Source of the DNA: Colias croceus
Taxonomy: Eukaryota; Arthropoda; Insecta; Lepidoptera; Pieridae
Assembly: GCF_905220415.1 (NCBI RefSeq)
Contig: NC_059546.1
Coordinates: 3,410,001 to 3,474,000, forward strand
Direction of reading: 5' to 3'
DNA: 64,000 bases
The notes beneath the pieces are model-generated. The model made no database searches. It was not told where the DNA came from and saw only the letters and a list, made by a program, of their open reading frames with translations. The translations under genes and the position numbers were made by a program. The number at the start of each line of letters is the position of its first letter. Within the stretch, counting starts at the first letter, position 1. Positions 46,175 through 59,440 of the stretch are shown here, piece after piece.

Positions 46175-48462
46175 CTGTGCCTCCAGTGAATAAGGGAGTA
46201 AGACGAGTTATTCCCTTTGGTTTTTATTGCACCATTGGATTCAGCTCGTCAAAATACACAACATATCAAAAGGACATATCTCTAGCTGCATCCTAACCCA
46301 TTTTTTCGAATGACCCAAACGGTATAAGTAGGGTGTGATTAACGGTATAAGTTACCTTATCCATCATTTTAGGCAATCGCAAAGGAACTATTCGTCTCGA
46401 GTCAAAATAACCCACGAACACAAGGACGTATGTGTAGTTATACTTTTTGAATAAAGACATAACTCATTTTGTTCCATCCGTGCTAACACTATTTTAGTAT
46501 ATAATCGCATTTGTGTCATTTTTCTAACATGAGGAAGGAAAAGAAAGGAACAACTCTTAGTGTCATTGGTTCAAGTGACGAAATGAGACAGTTTCGCATT
46601 AATGCCGTGTTGCTATTGGTCTATTTGAATACTGCACGGAAACAACAGACACTATTTCTTTATGCTTTATAATATTTTTCAATCGTTTTTTCAATAAATA
46701 TGCAACAATAAATCTTTATATTTAAAAAAAAGGTATTTATCAGTCAACTTGGGATACTAATAATATTTCTATGGAAATTAACTATTTTTTGCAATAGATA
46801 AAAATACAGTTTTAATTAACACATTAAGTGCATTTAATGATATTATACTCTTTGTTTATATAAATACAGAAGGATAATTGAATTTTCTAAAAAAGCCAAC
46901 AAAAATGTTAAACTTATATTTTCTTCTTATAATTGGGTAAGTTTTATAAAAAATAACTATGTACTTAGTTTTTTTTAATTTAATCTAACCAATAATACTA
47001 TAATTATAGACGCATAGAAAAAAAATTATAACTAGTCTTGACAATTATAAATATTGTGTTCTCTCTCATATAGCGTTTTAGCCACTGTAATTTGCCTTTT
47101 TTATAGGAAAAAATCCGCAATATCGATACTATTTTGGTCCTGCATAATCGTTAACATATTAAGGATACTCTGGTACCACATATTTTGAAAAAATTGGGAT
47201 ATTGTCACGTAGAGTCTCTTCAAGTCGTATTTGCATCCAAGGCACCTTCAAATCTGTGCTTAATTCTTTTCATAAAATCTCTGCGGCTCATTGTTTTTTA
47301 TTTATTTATCTATATTATTTTGATATTATAAGATATAGAAATTGTTAAAATTTCATATCATGCCGTAAAATATCGCCACAGACCACCTATAACTTTCCCT
47401 GTAAGGTAACTGAACATACAGGAATATGGTTTTCGAGCTTCTCATATCTCTTTATAGTGCTTGTATCCTCAATGTATAACCACCATGACATATTCGTTTA
47501 TAACCACCAGACAACATCTCAGCCACCCAATCCTCTTTTTTGGAGTCCAAATCCAGCGGAGGACAACAGTCATTTACTAAAATTGAAGGTTTTTCGTCCT
47601 AGTGTTAAAGTTTTCTGGATCCTATTTTATACTCAATATATAGTATATATACTATATCATGTAAAACATGACTTGGAAAAAAAATATTCAAATAAATCAC
47701 AAAATATTTTTTTTAAACAATCGTAAAAGTTACGAAAAGCCCAATTATACGTCAAAATGACGTACAACATCCTCTTTACTACAAAATGGCGGAATTTACC
47801 GGGAAGAGCCAACTATATACTGCTAGGTCTCGACGGCTAATGAGTTGTTTCTGGATTTCGAAGTGATTCGATGGTAAATATAGAAAAGACAAAGATATTT
47901 CGCCGCGGTGTACATCAAATTTACGTAGATTGGACTTCTAAGGTTAAATGCATAAACACCTAAATGTTGTTTTGTTTTTATTATATCTAATAACGATAAA
48001 AAATCCGTTGATTTCGTTCGTTTTTCAAGCTACATGCATGGTTGTTCCACTAAAAGGCCTCAATTGAGTCATAAAGTACACAAATTTCAAGCATGATAAG
48101 TCGCATTATTTCTATAAAACCAAAACTGGCAATAATATAAGTCGTGTTATGCGACTATGAACATAGTGCATTAGGGCATAAGTCGTTATATTGCAAAGAG
48201 CAAAAAAAAAATTATGTGAATACATTGAGTTATTCCATGAAGTACTCGTTCATAAGGCCACAACTACAAAAAAACACGAAAAAAGTATATTTATGGGGTT
48301 GTTACAATATCTGTTTATATGTAAAACTAAAGTCTAACATCATATCTTACCCATACAAGCTTAAAAATTTGAAGTTACAAAGATTTAGTGTTGATATATA
48401 GTTTTTTGTCTCTCCTGAAAAGTGCTGTTTTTGAGTTATTCCCTTATTCACTGGAGGCACAG
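46175..48462. mobile_element. 2.3-kb DNA transposon remnant with 23-bp inverted ends
   Basis: Ends CTGTGCCTCCAGTGAATAAG and its inverse CTTATTCACTGGAGGCACAG, flanked by ATTT on both sides (46171-46174 and 48463-48466), a likely 4-bp target duplication. Minus-strand open pieces at about 47450-47600 (DLDSKKEDWVAEMLSGGYKR) and 47100-47240 (KYDLKRLYVTISQFFQ) look like decayed coding sequence, perhaps of a transposase, but stops interrupt them. Superfamily not determined. Confidence 0.6.
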
Positions 48463-50935
48463 ATTTACAATATTTCTTCCCCTTAAAACGTACACCACTT
48501 CTATAAAATGCAAAGCACAATATTATGCGCAAACTATCTTGAGCGAGATTAAAAGACGCTGAGCGAACAATATTTTCGTGAATTTTCCCTAGACGTGTGA
48601 CAGGAAATGACGTGTCCATAAAATTTGATGTCCGCCTCACAAGAGGCATGATTATTTTTACACTGAAGCCATTTACCCGGCTATAAAGGAATACATTCTA
48701 ACCCTCGATACATCATTTGACATCCGCCGCCTGAGAGGCCGCGTTAACGACACACTGTCAATATTCTCAAACTACAAAATAGCCTGTTCGTAACCTCGTC
48801 ATTTAGGAAAATAGCCCAGATCCCGCGAGATTAAAATGTTCAATGTTAATCGACGGCTCGCCCGCATTATGACGTTTTGTTTTTTGTCATGAAAGTACAC
48901 AATATAGGTACTATGATGGGCACTCTAATTGTGCATGTAGAAGAAAATCCAAAACTGGAATGGAATCAAACACAGATACAACTGATCAATAAATTAAGTT
49001 TTATCATGCGTAAAAATGCCCATACCACTGAAATACATTGAATTGTATTTATCGTTGTCCTACCTAATACCTTATAAATAAATAGTATACAACCAAAAAT
49101 CTTCGAAAACTATTGCCTTCCTCCGTTGGGAGTAATTGAAAAATTCCCGACTGAAGTTTTCCATTATTTACAGAAAATAATTTTCGCAAATAAAATACGT
49201 GAAAATCCACACGCAATCTGTGCAAATACACAAAGAATTCTCGGCGTTGTTTATTATTCAATGCTCAATCACGTGTATGGGGCTAAATGAAGCCGAATAA
49301 CGTTCATTGGTCCCAGTCTGTTAGTTTATAAGTATACAGATTTTCCTTTGGAATTCAAGGATTTTGTGAAACGCGTAAATACACCTTAGCTGTAACGGAT
49401 AAGGTAGGTACGTTTTACAGTTTTCATCTGAAGTCAGCGAAAGGTCATTACATGCTACACATGCAAAGATAGTTTTCTTTTGTATATTCATGCTAATTTT
49501 ATCATATGTGCGCATTGGTTCGGAATGTGACCATAATTTTTATTGGTAAGTGTTGCTATTCACAGAAAGAATAATTTGCGCTTTTAAAGCAATGTAGGTA
49601 CACTTATTTGTTCTGAGTACATGTACATCTGTATCCGCGAAAGCTTTCACATAAAACACCCAAATAGATTTGCCAAAGACAAACAAGAACATTTGAATAA
49701 AACAGTGGGTTAGCACTCCAGTATATTACCATCGAGAGCCGTGACCCAAGCGAAGCGAACCAACCTAACTTGTACCGTTTATTAGCAAGTCGTTCACAAG
49801 ATAAATCTCCCCATAACAACGGACTAAACCGCTTATTATTTCGTTCCAAGCTGTTATCTATTCTTCGCTTCGAACGTTATTTGTAAAACAGTATAAATTA
49901 TAATTTAAGCAGCTTACAAATATTTATGGCTGGTTTGCTGGTTCCATTTTACCTCTTTCTTCGACAATTGCTTGTAAATAGCGTTTATTTTGAACTAGAA
50001 GGGAATTCTTTTATATATAAGATAAAGCATTTATAGATAACAGGTAGCCTAGGGGCTAATACAGACTTGTATTTTAATCATAATCCTAGGTAACATAGTA
50101 ATATATTATAGTATTTCTTTCTTCATAGGATCGAATATATTGATGTCAATTGCAATCGGGTGTTATGAGTTATCTTTAAAAATAAATCAACTTCATTCTT
50201 CTCTCGTTATAGCAGGTGTGCAAAGTTTACACGAGTAGTTAAAATAACAGAGGAATATTTACAGCATACTTAAATATAACTACTTTTTATTTAAGCTAAT
50301 CCGCAAAACTAAGTTTTTTGTTACACCAGTTCAGAGTAGTTAAACCCTGCATTAATTGAACATTGCTCCTTGCAAAACTCGAGAGGAGCATAAGCACGCT
50401 ATAAAAATAAATGCACATACTGCAATATTAAAAATATAAACAACAATACCGTAAAATCTCTCAGATTTTAATGCAATAAGAGCAAGCTGCGCTTTCACGC
50501 TGTAATAAAGCGACAACAGTGCACATTGAAGCTTGCATAGCGTATAACGAGGGAAACAAATGTTCTTAATGAAGCGCTGCAGCAACTTGAAGAATCAGAC
50601 AAGTACACGAGTCGTCTTTACTTACTATTGAAGAGTGATGTGTTTCTGCTTTGTTTCGGCACATTCCATCAGGTCCAAAAGTTCAGGCAAAAATGTTCCC
50701 TTAAACATGAAGCACTAGGAAGTAGTTTCACTATAGTTAGTTGATGCATAAACTCAAGTTATAAAAGCCTAGGTGTGATATTTTTAATGTTTAACTACTA
50801 GATATACATATAGGAGTATTTTTTTGTTACAAAGATCTCAGTCCTAGTTACTTTAATCGATGAAAACTTACTATAGTATTCTAACTATATTATGATTTAT
50901 TGATTAGAGGAATATTATTCTATGTTTTGTTCTAG
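48463..50935. other. non-coding stretch
   Basis: No supported gene. The GC-richer block 48560-48900 has two related words (ATGTCCGCCTCACAAGAGGC and ACATCCGCCGCCTGAGAGGC) about 110 bp apart. Confidence 0.45.
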
Positions 50936-51953
50936 ATTTTAAAGTGTATTGTAATACAAAAAAACTGCAAACTAAATGCAAAAAAAACAAATTGTGTAGA
51001 ATTTATCCTCCCAAATGTAAAAAAGGTGAAAAGGAATATTATTTTAAACGGGGAGGTATTATACCCTGTGGAATCTACTGTTTTTCTTGGTTTGACACTA
51101 GATGAGAAGCTACAATGGGGGGCCCATATTACCACCACCGCTGCTAAGCTCAGCTCAGCTGCATATGCAGTGAGAAGAATAAGGCATCTCACCGATGAAG
51201 AGACGGCTAGATTGGTTTACTTTAGCTACTTTCATAGCATTATGTCCTATGGAATTCTACTATGGGGCAGGGGTGCAGATATAGAAAATATATTTATACT
51301 ACAGAAAAGAGCCATGCGCTCTATATATAATTTGCGTGCTCGAGACTCACTAAGAGATCTCTTTAAGAATACTGGTATCCTTACTGTACCGTCGCAGTAT
51401 ATATTTAATAATATTTTATATGTACACAATAACGCTTATTTACACACAAAAGTAGGAGATAGACATTGTTATGACACAAGAAACAGAAATAAAATTGAAA
51501 TTCCATTTTTCCGGCTAGCTAAAGTTAAAAATTCATTTATGGGTCAAGGTATACGCTTTTACAACAGAATTCCTCATAATATTAAAGAGTTCAGTAGTTC
51601 TAAATTTAAAACTTATATAAAAAATGTACTAATTCAGAGAGCCTATTACAGTATTAAGGAATATATGGACGATAAAAACCCATGGAGGGTTGTCGCGTAA
51701 AAACCACAGGACAGTTCTTTGGCATATTATGATTATAATGTACATATAACACATATAATGTATTTTGTAAAATTAAATTGTAAAACTGACATGATTAAAA
51801 AGAGCAACTATGGAGTTTCTTGCCGATTCTTCTCCGTAGATACTGCTTTCCGAATCGGTGGTAAATGTTAAAATATGTAATGACGTTTCAAAAGTGCTTC
51901 TAAAAGAAGTCTAATTGAATAAATAAATGTTTGAGTTTGAGTTTGAGTTTATT
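50936..51953 (+). pseudogene. 5'-truncated jockey-like LINE (reverse transcriptase C-terminus and 3' UTR)
   Basis: The frame is open from about 50936 to TAA 51698-51700. It covers the part after the YADD motif: a NAKKTNCVEF block, VFLGLTLDEKLQW, LVYFSYFHSIMSYGILLWG and the arginine-rich QKRAMRSIYNLRARDSLRDL. The 3' UTR has TGGAGTTTCTTGCCGATTCT and ends AATAAATG plus TTTGAG repeats (about 51929-51953). It lacks the endonuclease and the catalytic RT core, so it cannot move. The 5' end is approximate. The 23411 copy is the same family. Confidence 0.9.
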
Positions 51954-53043
51954 CTAGCGTAGCATATTAAAGTCATAAGAGCGTATAAATAAGGTATTAT
52001 GTGGAGTATCGTTGAGGGAACCGCACTGTAATAGAGTTACAAGAGCGCTTCTGCAAATTAAAAATGACAGGCCACCAGCCGCCTGCAGCTTTTATCTCCA
52101 CCCCTGTTTCTTTTCCACTTATTCCCGTAGATTTATTTATATTTCGGCTACATTTATCTTGTTTTGCTTTTAAATCCGCGATAATGAAAGAAAATAACGC
52201 TTATTCTTCACTAATCTTTTCATTGTATACGTTCAATAAAGCTTAAATCAAGTGAAAATTAAATCTTATAATGCTCTTTTATTTTTAATTATAATATAAA
52301 GTGAAAAATGACAGAATTGTTGTTACTTACTCTATATAATTTTATAAAAAAGAAGTCTTAAAACAGAACTTCACAGACAGCGTTCAAAACTTAATATGTG
52401 GGTAGGATTTCCTAACTGATAATGTAATTATCAAAAGCTAAGAAAAAGAACCATATAAAAGTCGCATTTCTTACAAACTCCAGGAATCCATAAAACATCA
52501 ATTACTAATCGAGCGAGTTCATATCGTTCCGACAGAACAATACAAGCGCAGAGTTATCTTATATCTTCAGACGTTCCAGAAACGTCGTTAGCAAGCTGCA
52601 AGCGTGTGATAATAGAATGGAACTACTTATAGCCTTATGCACTCAATTTTACAGCTAGGTACTTGCAGTGCGAGATATAATGTCAACCTCAAAGTGCTCA
52701 GAATCGTAACCGCAATTTCTTTCTATATTAATTAAACAGGTTAATTGCATACTTTACTTTGCATATTTGAACGTAAAGCAAATTTGTCGTCCATTTTTTT
52801 ATGGAAGGGCTATTTAATTTGTCCTATTAGCGTTGAAATGATTAATTTGCACAAGGGGAATATAAATTTGGGTCCATCATTAGATATTTAGGAAATATAG
52901 GTAAATTATATTATCTAACAATGAAAATTTGCTTTAAGAAACGCAGTTTATATATTACAATTACCATCGTTTATTGTGACAGATAAAATAATTGTATTAT
53001 ACATTCAAACACATTGTGAATTCAGCAACGTTACTTCTTGATG
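51954..53043. other. non-coding stretch
   Basis: Nothing recognised. Confidence 0.5.
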
Positions 53044-53376
53044 TTAAATAGAAGATAATAATAACTTATTACAATTACACAAACCGGAGCAAACAAACAT
53101 ATCAGAAACACCCTCTGATATGACAATTTTAAATTCCCTAACAATAAGACAGTGCTGTTCTTCCAAAATATTAATGACAGCTATAAACTTTCCGGCTGTA
53201 TCTCTTAGCATACATACAAATGCCGATAAGACGGGCATTGTCTTCAGCGCCTTGCGGTTGACAATGGCACAAAGAACTGCTAACATAATTATAAAACGCC
53301 CGTATTTCAGCACAAAGACGTACAAATGTCGAATATTTTCTCCAACTTTTGGAGGTCTTACTTTAAGAAATGTCTA
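53044..53376 (-). CDS. possible exon, hydrophobic, unrecognised
   Basis: Minus-strand frame open from about 53376 down to 53044, in a GC-richer island. It reads TFLKVRPPKVGENIRHLYVF, then a hydrophobic stretch (GRFIIMLAVLCAIV), then a mixed region (FIAVINILEEQHCLIVREF). A weak acceptor GAGTAG precedes it. The plus strand is open for 88 codons in the same place, so the coding strand is uncertain. I do not recognise the family. Confidence 0.25.
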
Positions 53377-55848
53377 CTCATTTTGAATTTGTATTAATAA
53401 ATCCAGAAAGTACTCTTTGAAATTATTCTAGACCGCCTCAACAGCTTGTTACTTTTTCGTTTGCACAGGACATCTTGACCTTTATATTACGCGATATAGG
53501 TATCTAAAATTTAATCTCAAACGAAAATAAGAATTTTAATAATGCCTCAATGTACGATGTAAATTTGTATAGGTATTAAGTGTCCTCTTTTGATGGATGC
53601 AAGAAATAAAAGTTAAACCAAATTGGAGCTCCCTGATAGCTGATAGCCTCATACGTCACGATCAAAGGGCTTCCTCTGGAGAATTTAGAAATTAAGCTAC
53701 GGTCCTTTGTAGTAATATATGTTCGCTTCCCGGAATCGATACTGGGCGGCAATGATTTGCCATTATTCGTAATATGTATACATCAGCGTATTGAGTGGAG
53801 TTACTGTATAAGTACGCTGTTTTTGATTAATATTTATGGGTATATTTTTGTTTTCTCCCTATTTTTCAAGCAAAGGAAAATTGAATTCACTGTAATTACG
53901 TTTTATAATAAAATTATGGTAGGAGTGAAGTACGTCTCGACAGGAATTAGGTCTCGGTCCTATTAGGAAAACAAGTAAATAAAGTCTTTAAAAGCACTTT
54001 TAGTAACGTGACCCCTGCAATTTTCAGGACTATTACTTAAGTATAAGTCTGAAGAGTTTGTTTGTTTGAACGCGCTAATCTCAGGAACTACTGGTCCGAT
54101 TTGAAAAATTCTTTCGGTGCTAAATAGCCCATTCATCGAGGAAGGCTATAGGCTTATATATCACCACGCAATGACCAACAGGAGCGGAGTCACGCGGGTG
54201 AAACCGCGGAGCGCAGCTAGTATATTAATAAAATAAAGCTAATAATTTGTTCATTGGAATATAGTGCTTCCTCTCTGATTGAAGATGGTTATAGGCACAC
54301 AAATTTAGATTTAGGTATCTTAGTATGTATTGAGCTGCATGTTCTATACGATTGTATTAGTTTCAGCGAAATAGTTACGTAGCCAGTCAGCAGACAACAG
54401 CTCACATAGTTCAAGCGAAAACTTCTTGTGGTTGTTCAGAATGTCTTAGAATCGTGTTTGCTACATGCCCCGATAAACACAATTTTGCACTTAACTTATA
54501 TTTAATGTTAATCTGATTTGTTTACGCTCTGTCTCAGACTAAACTAAATAAACAATTTTTAAAAACTCTTCTTTATTAAAATGTTTTATAAGAATTTATT
54601 AAAGAATATATTTGCAGTAATTCAGAAATGCTCATTTAAGCATAAATGGTACTGGTACTGGCAATTTGAAATTTCCATCGAACTGAACTATCTTTATTCT
54701 GCTAACATTCACAAGTCGTTTCCGGATTTCATAATAATTGGCAGATAGATATTTTAATTAGAATTTATTTTACTCAATCGTCAAGTAAAAAGTGAAAGCT
54801 ATAGGAAAAACTGTCATATTTCTTCAAAATGCGTTATATAAGTAATTTCCATTACGGCAATATAAGAACTCAATTAGTTTATTTAATCATAGGTTTTCAA
54901 TATTAACACTTGTTTTAATTGTATAATTTTATACCACAGACAGATAAATTAATTCAGAGTCAGATTTAAGAGTCTTGACCGTAGTATGAACTCCAACAAA
55001 GTCAAGGTAAGTTAAGTGGGTCCTAAGGAAGTTTTCAATTGTTTTGGCAAGGACTCCACAGGCGTGATTGCTGACCTGAACTCTGCGATAGCATGGTTTG
55101 CAGGACTTTCAATTCTAGATTTGTGGCCAAAGTTTAAGTAATACTTTGAAACATCACTTCATTTTTTTTTCTATCACCCGTATTTCAATTAATTGTCTTT
55201 TATGTGAAATCATATGAAATTATAAATTTTACTTAATTTTTATAAAATGATCAAAGCGCATTTCATTTTAGATATTAAACTACAAAATTTTTAAAACAAC
55301 CAACTGGAATTTTGAAAAGTTCGGAATACTTTTTCGCGTCTCTACTAAAAACGTTCGTTATAATTCATAATTCAAACAGATAAGAATAAAACGTCATCCA
55401 AAATAATCTCATTTCGCAGATAAAAATATTTTCGCGCCCAGAAACCGAAATCCGCACAAAGCGTAAAACAATGGAACGAAACGGCAACCGGAACTCGAGG
55501 GGTGTACATTTATCTTCCGGTAAACAACATAAATAATTACTGTATTTAAAAACTCGCTCCCAACGAGCTATTTAATTCTACGCCCCGTTATGCCTTTTAC
55601 ATTCAGTAATTAGTGACTTTGAAAGAATTCTTCATTATGACTGGAAACAATTGCAGAGATGTCATGTTTTAATATGAAGCGAAATTGTTCATTTAAATAC
55701 GTGTCCCGTATTTTATATGTATTCTGCAAGTGTAAATCTTTTGAAAGGGATTTTCAGTGGGTTTTAGCAGAGCTTATTGTAAATCTGAACATCGTTTTAC
55801 TGTTTGTTGGGTTATCTTGCATAAACCGCTGTACGCGTATGAATTTCA
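53377..55848. other. non-coding stretch upstream of the LINE
   Basis: Holds the family B repeat at 54047. Nothing else supported; 55430-55520 is GC-richer without an ORF. Confidence 0.5.
54047..54220 (-). repeat. SINE-type repeat, family B
   Basis: Minus-strand copy: tail GTCTGAAGAGTTTGTTTG, core CATCGAGGAAGGCTATAGG, head GAAACCGCGGAGCGCAGCTA. Confidence 0.8.
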
Positions 55849-56244
55849 TTGACGCGTATGAAATTCACTGACATTGTTTCTTGCCGCCGCGTTGCAAAAA
55901 TGGATAGTAAGTCTACAAGGCCTCGCAATATCATAGTTACTCTACCTTCACCGCGCTATAGAGACAATCTTATATCTGCTGTTAAAAGATATAATAATAC
56001 ACATCCCCAAGACTTATTATGTTCTTCACTACTTGGCATCGTAGGCGAATCCTCAAGAGTCTATGTAAACGAGCATTTGTCTCCAGAACAGAAGTTGTTA
56101 TATGCAGAAACTCGTGCGTTTAAAAAAGAATGTGGATACAAATATGCTTGGGTTAAATATTCTAAGATATATTTACGAAAGAATGATAACTCAGGTGTCA
56201 TTTATGTTAAAAATACACAATCACTTGATAAATTGCGTAATTAA
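55849..56244 (+). pseudogene. LINE ORF1, 3' part, FP25K-like C-terminal domain
   Basis: About 130 codons to TAA 56242-56244. Conserved words: RPRNIIVTLPSPRYRD, RVYVNEHLSPEQK, ECGYKYAWVK and IYLRKND. This is the domain shared by ORF1 of several insect LINEs and the baculovirus few-polyhedra 25K family; in LINEs it is thought to bind element RNA. The N-terminal part of ORF1 (zinc finger or coiled-coil region) is missing, so this is a truncated gene. Confidence 0.85.
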
Positions 56245-56317
56245 TTATACAAGTATTTTTTTTTTTAATGTTACTCTGATCGGTATTTAAGTATTGTTTT
56301 AACTATTTAAATTAGTA

Positions 56318-59182
56318 ATGGATCTTTTAATATACTATCAAAACGTAAATAGAATAAGAAGTAAAACTAACGAGATTTTCTCTCAAATTTTAATAGAGAA
56401 CTATGATGTTATATGCTTTTGTGAAACAAATCTAAATGAAGGTATTTGCGATAGTGAGTTGTTTGACAATAGGTATACCGTCTTCCGTAGAGATCGTTAT
56501 ACGTCACAATGTAGAAAGGTGGACGGCGGTGGGGTTTTAATAGCGGTTAAAAAAGAGATACCCACTATACGTCACCAGACCTGGGAGAGCTCTGCAGAGG
56601 ATATTTGGCTATCTCTTAGAATAGGTAATGTTTCTGAAATCATTATTGGTTTAGTTTATCTCCCACCTGATGTACCTAAGCAAATCTATGAACACTATTT
56701 TGAGACATGTACACACGTACTCACTGAAAATGATAAGCAGGTCATAATTATTGGTGATTTTAATATTCCAGAAATAGACTGGAGTCACGATTTAAATTTT
56801 ATGCAAAGATCTCTATCTCATAAGGCTAAGGCTCTTGTTGATATAATGTCTATAGGCAGCTTACATCAATTAAACAAAATAGTTAACGTAAATAATAGAG
56901 TACTTGACCTTTTCCTTACGAATATTATGGGATTAAAAACAGAAAATGTAGATCCTTTAATAAACGAAGATAGACATCATCCTCCTTTTAAGGTATATAT
57001 TTCTACACCTAAAAAACGTAAGTCTAATTACAAGATATCTGATTCTTTTAATTTTAGAAATTGTAATTATACAGAATGCAAGAAATTTTTGAATAATATA
57101 AATTGGAATAATGAATTTAAAGGCTTTATCGATGTAGACGAATATGTTAATAAATTTTATGAGCTACTTTACATTGTAATTAAAAATAATACACCTTATA
57201 AAAGATGCAATGTTCACGGAAACGCACAAACTCCTGTTTGGTTCAGTAACGCCCTTAAGAAATGTCTGAGAGAAAAAGAAAAATATCACACAAAATTTAG
57301 AATATTCGGTAATCCCCGGGACTATGATACCTTTTCCCTCTTACGCAAGCGAGCAAAACGCCTTATCAGAACGTGTGAACGTAACTATAAAAAATCAATA
57401 GAAGAATCTTTACCCCAATCTACAAAACTTTTTTGGTCTTACATTAAAAACAAAAAACGTGCTTCGTCCGTTCCTCCCACGCTTACTCTAGGTGATCGTT
57501 CAGCACATACAGATATTGAAATAAGTAATATGTTCGCAGAGTTCTTTTCATCTGTCTGGGAAAAAGACTCATCAGGTAATCATATACCAAAAGTTGATAG
57601 TGTCGATAGGTTTAATTTTACATTGCACAATATTCAAATAGATAAACTAAGCATAAAACAACATCTTAAAAATGTCAATATTAATAAGGGTCCAGGTCCT
57701 GACCGTATATCCCCTTTATTTATAAAGGAGTGCATGCAATGTCTTGTTGAACCTCTTCACATCATTTATAACCTCTCAATAAATCAAGGTAAATTTCCGA
57801 CTATCTGGAAAACTGCTCACGTAGTACCTGTGCACAAGGATGGTGATGTAACTAACTGTGAAAATTATAGACCAATTAGCATTCTTTCATGTTTTTCAAA
57901 AATATTTGAGGCTTTAGTGTATGATCATATATTCTTTTTTATCAAACCATCTATTAGCTCGAAACAACACGGCTTTGTGAAACAAAAATCTACAACGACG
58001 AATCTTTTAGAATATACAAATTTTATTCATGGGGCGTTAAATAGTCAAATACAAGTCCATTCTATATATACAGACTTTAGGAAAGCCTTCGATAAGGTTA
58101 ATCATAGGCGACTACTTTGTAAACTATTCTGCGAGGGAATCCGCGGTAATTTGCTGCGTTGGCTCTCTTCATATATATTAAATAGATCTCAGATAGTCAG
58201 AATACTTGGAAGTTATTCTCGTCCTATTCCTGTATTATCGGGTGTTCCTCAGGGCTCAAATCTGGGCCCTTTATTATTTGTGATTTTTATAAATGATTTG
58301 TGCAATAATTTCTCATCAAATTGTTTACTTTATGCTGATGATTTAAAAATATTTAGAAAAATTTTCACTATAAATGACTGCATTGAACTACAAAATGATT
58401 TGAATAAATTAAAAGATTGGTGTGTTACAAATGCTATGTTTCTTAATGTAGATAAATGCTATGTTATGGAATTTGGTAGTACGGCAGTAAAAACAAAATA
58501 TAATTATTCTATAAATGCTAAAAATCTGATATGGAAGTCAAACGTACGTGATTTAGGAATTATCCTTGATAGCAAACTCTCATTTTTGGACCATTATACA
58601 CATATTTATAAATCATGTAACAGATTGCTAGGGTTTATTTTACGTTCATGTAAAGGTTTCCGGAATCCTAAATCTTAAATTTGTCTTTTTAACTCTCTCA
58701 TTCGTAGCAAATTGGAATATGCAAGTATGATTTGGTCCCCCTTTTATTTGATTCATATAAAAAATATAGAAAAAATCCAAATCAAATTTTTGAGAATACT
58801 TTCATATCGGTTTCATCTAAATAAAACGCTTCATACTTATGAGGAAAGATTATCTTATTTTAAACAAGTAAAACTGTCAGATCGTCGAAAAATATTGGAA
58901 TTAATATTTCTAAATAAAATTATATGTGGTCAACTGTCCTCTGCAGCTCTTTCCCAAATCTCCTTTCATATACCACTTAGAAGTAATCGAAATAATCGAA
59001 CTTTCACGTTGCCAATCCACCGCACCCAAAGAGCATATCATAGCACTCTAAACAGAATCTGCACAAATTACAATAAGTTGTGCGAGATAATTCCAGATCT
59101 TGACATTATCGCGAGTAAACCTATTAGATTTCGGAAATGCCTATTTGATAACCTTACTATACTGTCGCAGGTCCTTCAATAG
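56318..59182 (+). pseudogene. LINE ORF2, endonuclease-reverse transcriptase, one nonsense codon
   Basis: 954 codons in a single frame with one internal TAA (58676-58678, codon 787). The APE-type endonuclease (residues 1-235) has QNV 8-10, ETNL with Glu36, GDFN 146-149 and HHPP from 220. The reverse transcriptase has GPGPDRISP from 458, YTDFRKAFD near 584-592, SGVPQGSNLGPLLF, and YADD 672-675, so all catalytic residues are present. After the stop the frame continues ICLFNSLIRSKLEYASMIWS to 59182. No RNase H domain. Because there is no frameshift, the element was probably active recently. Jockey versus CR1 clade is not settled by eye. Confidence 0.93.
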
Positions 59183-59440
59183 ATTAGAAATTTGTCTCTA
59201 GTAGTATTGTACCATTCCCCTTTTTAAATTACCTATTATCTGTTAATTAGTATATTGATTACTCTTTGTTTATGTGTAAGCGATTGTAATTTATAGTCTA
59301 GTAGTCAACACATGTTATTGCAATAACAATTAGTCATTAAGGTTTATAAAGTTAAATAAGTATTGTACCTATATTATTGTTATATGTGTTTGTGTTGCAA
59401 ATAAAATAAAATAAAATAAAATAAAAATAAAATTAACTAT

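Larger units (their letters stand above)
55849..59440 (+). mobile_element. nearly complete jockey/CR1-like LINE, 5' truncated in ORF1
   Basis: Order: end of ORF1, 73-bp gap, ORF2 (endonuclease plus reverse transcriptase), 3' UTR, (AAAAT)n tail at about 59399-59440. The 5' end lies inside ORF1. A near-duplicate of ACGCGTATGAATTTCATTG occurs at 55833-55870, right at the 5' junction. No clear target duplication could be read by eye. Confidence 0.9.

Noticed and set aside
58712..59182. A separate 156-codon gene after the LINE ORF
   Set aside because: It is in the same frame as ORF2 and is simply the part after the nonsense codon.
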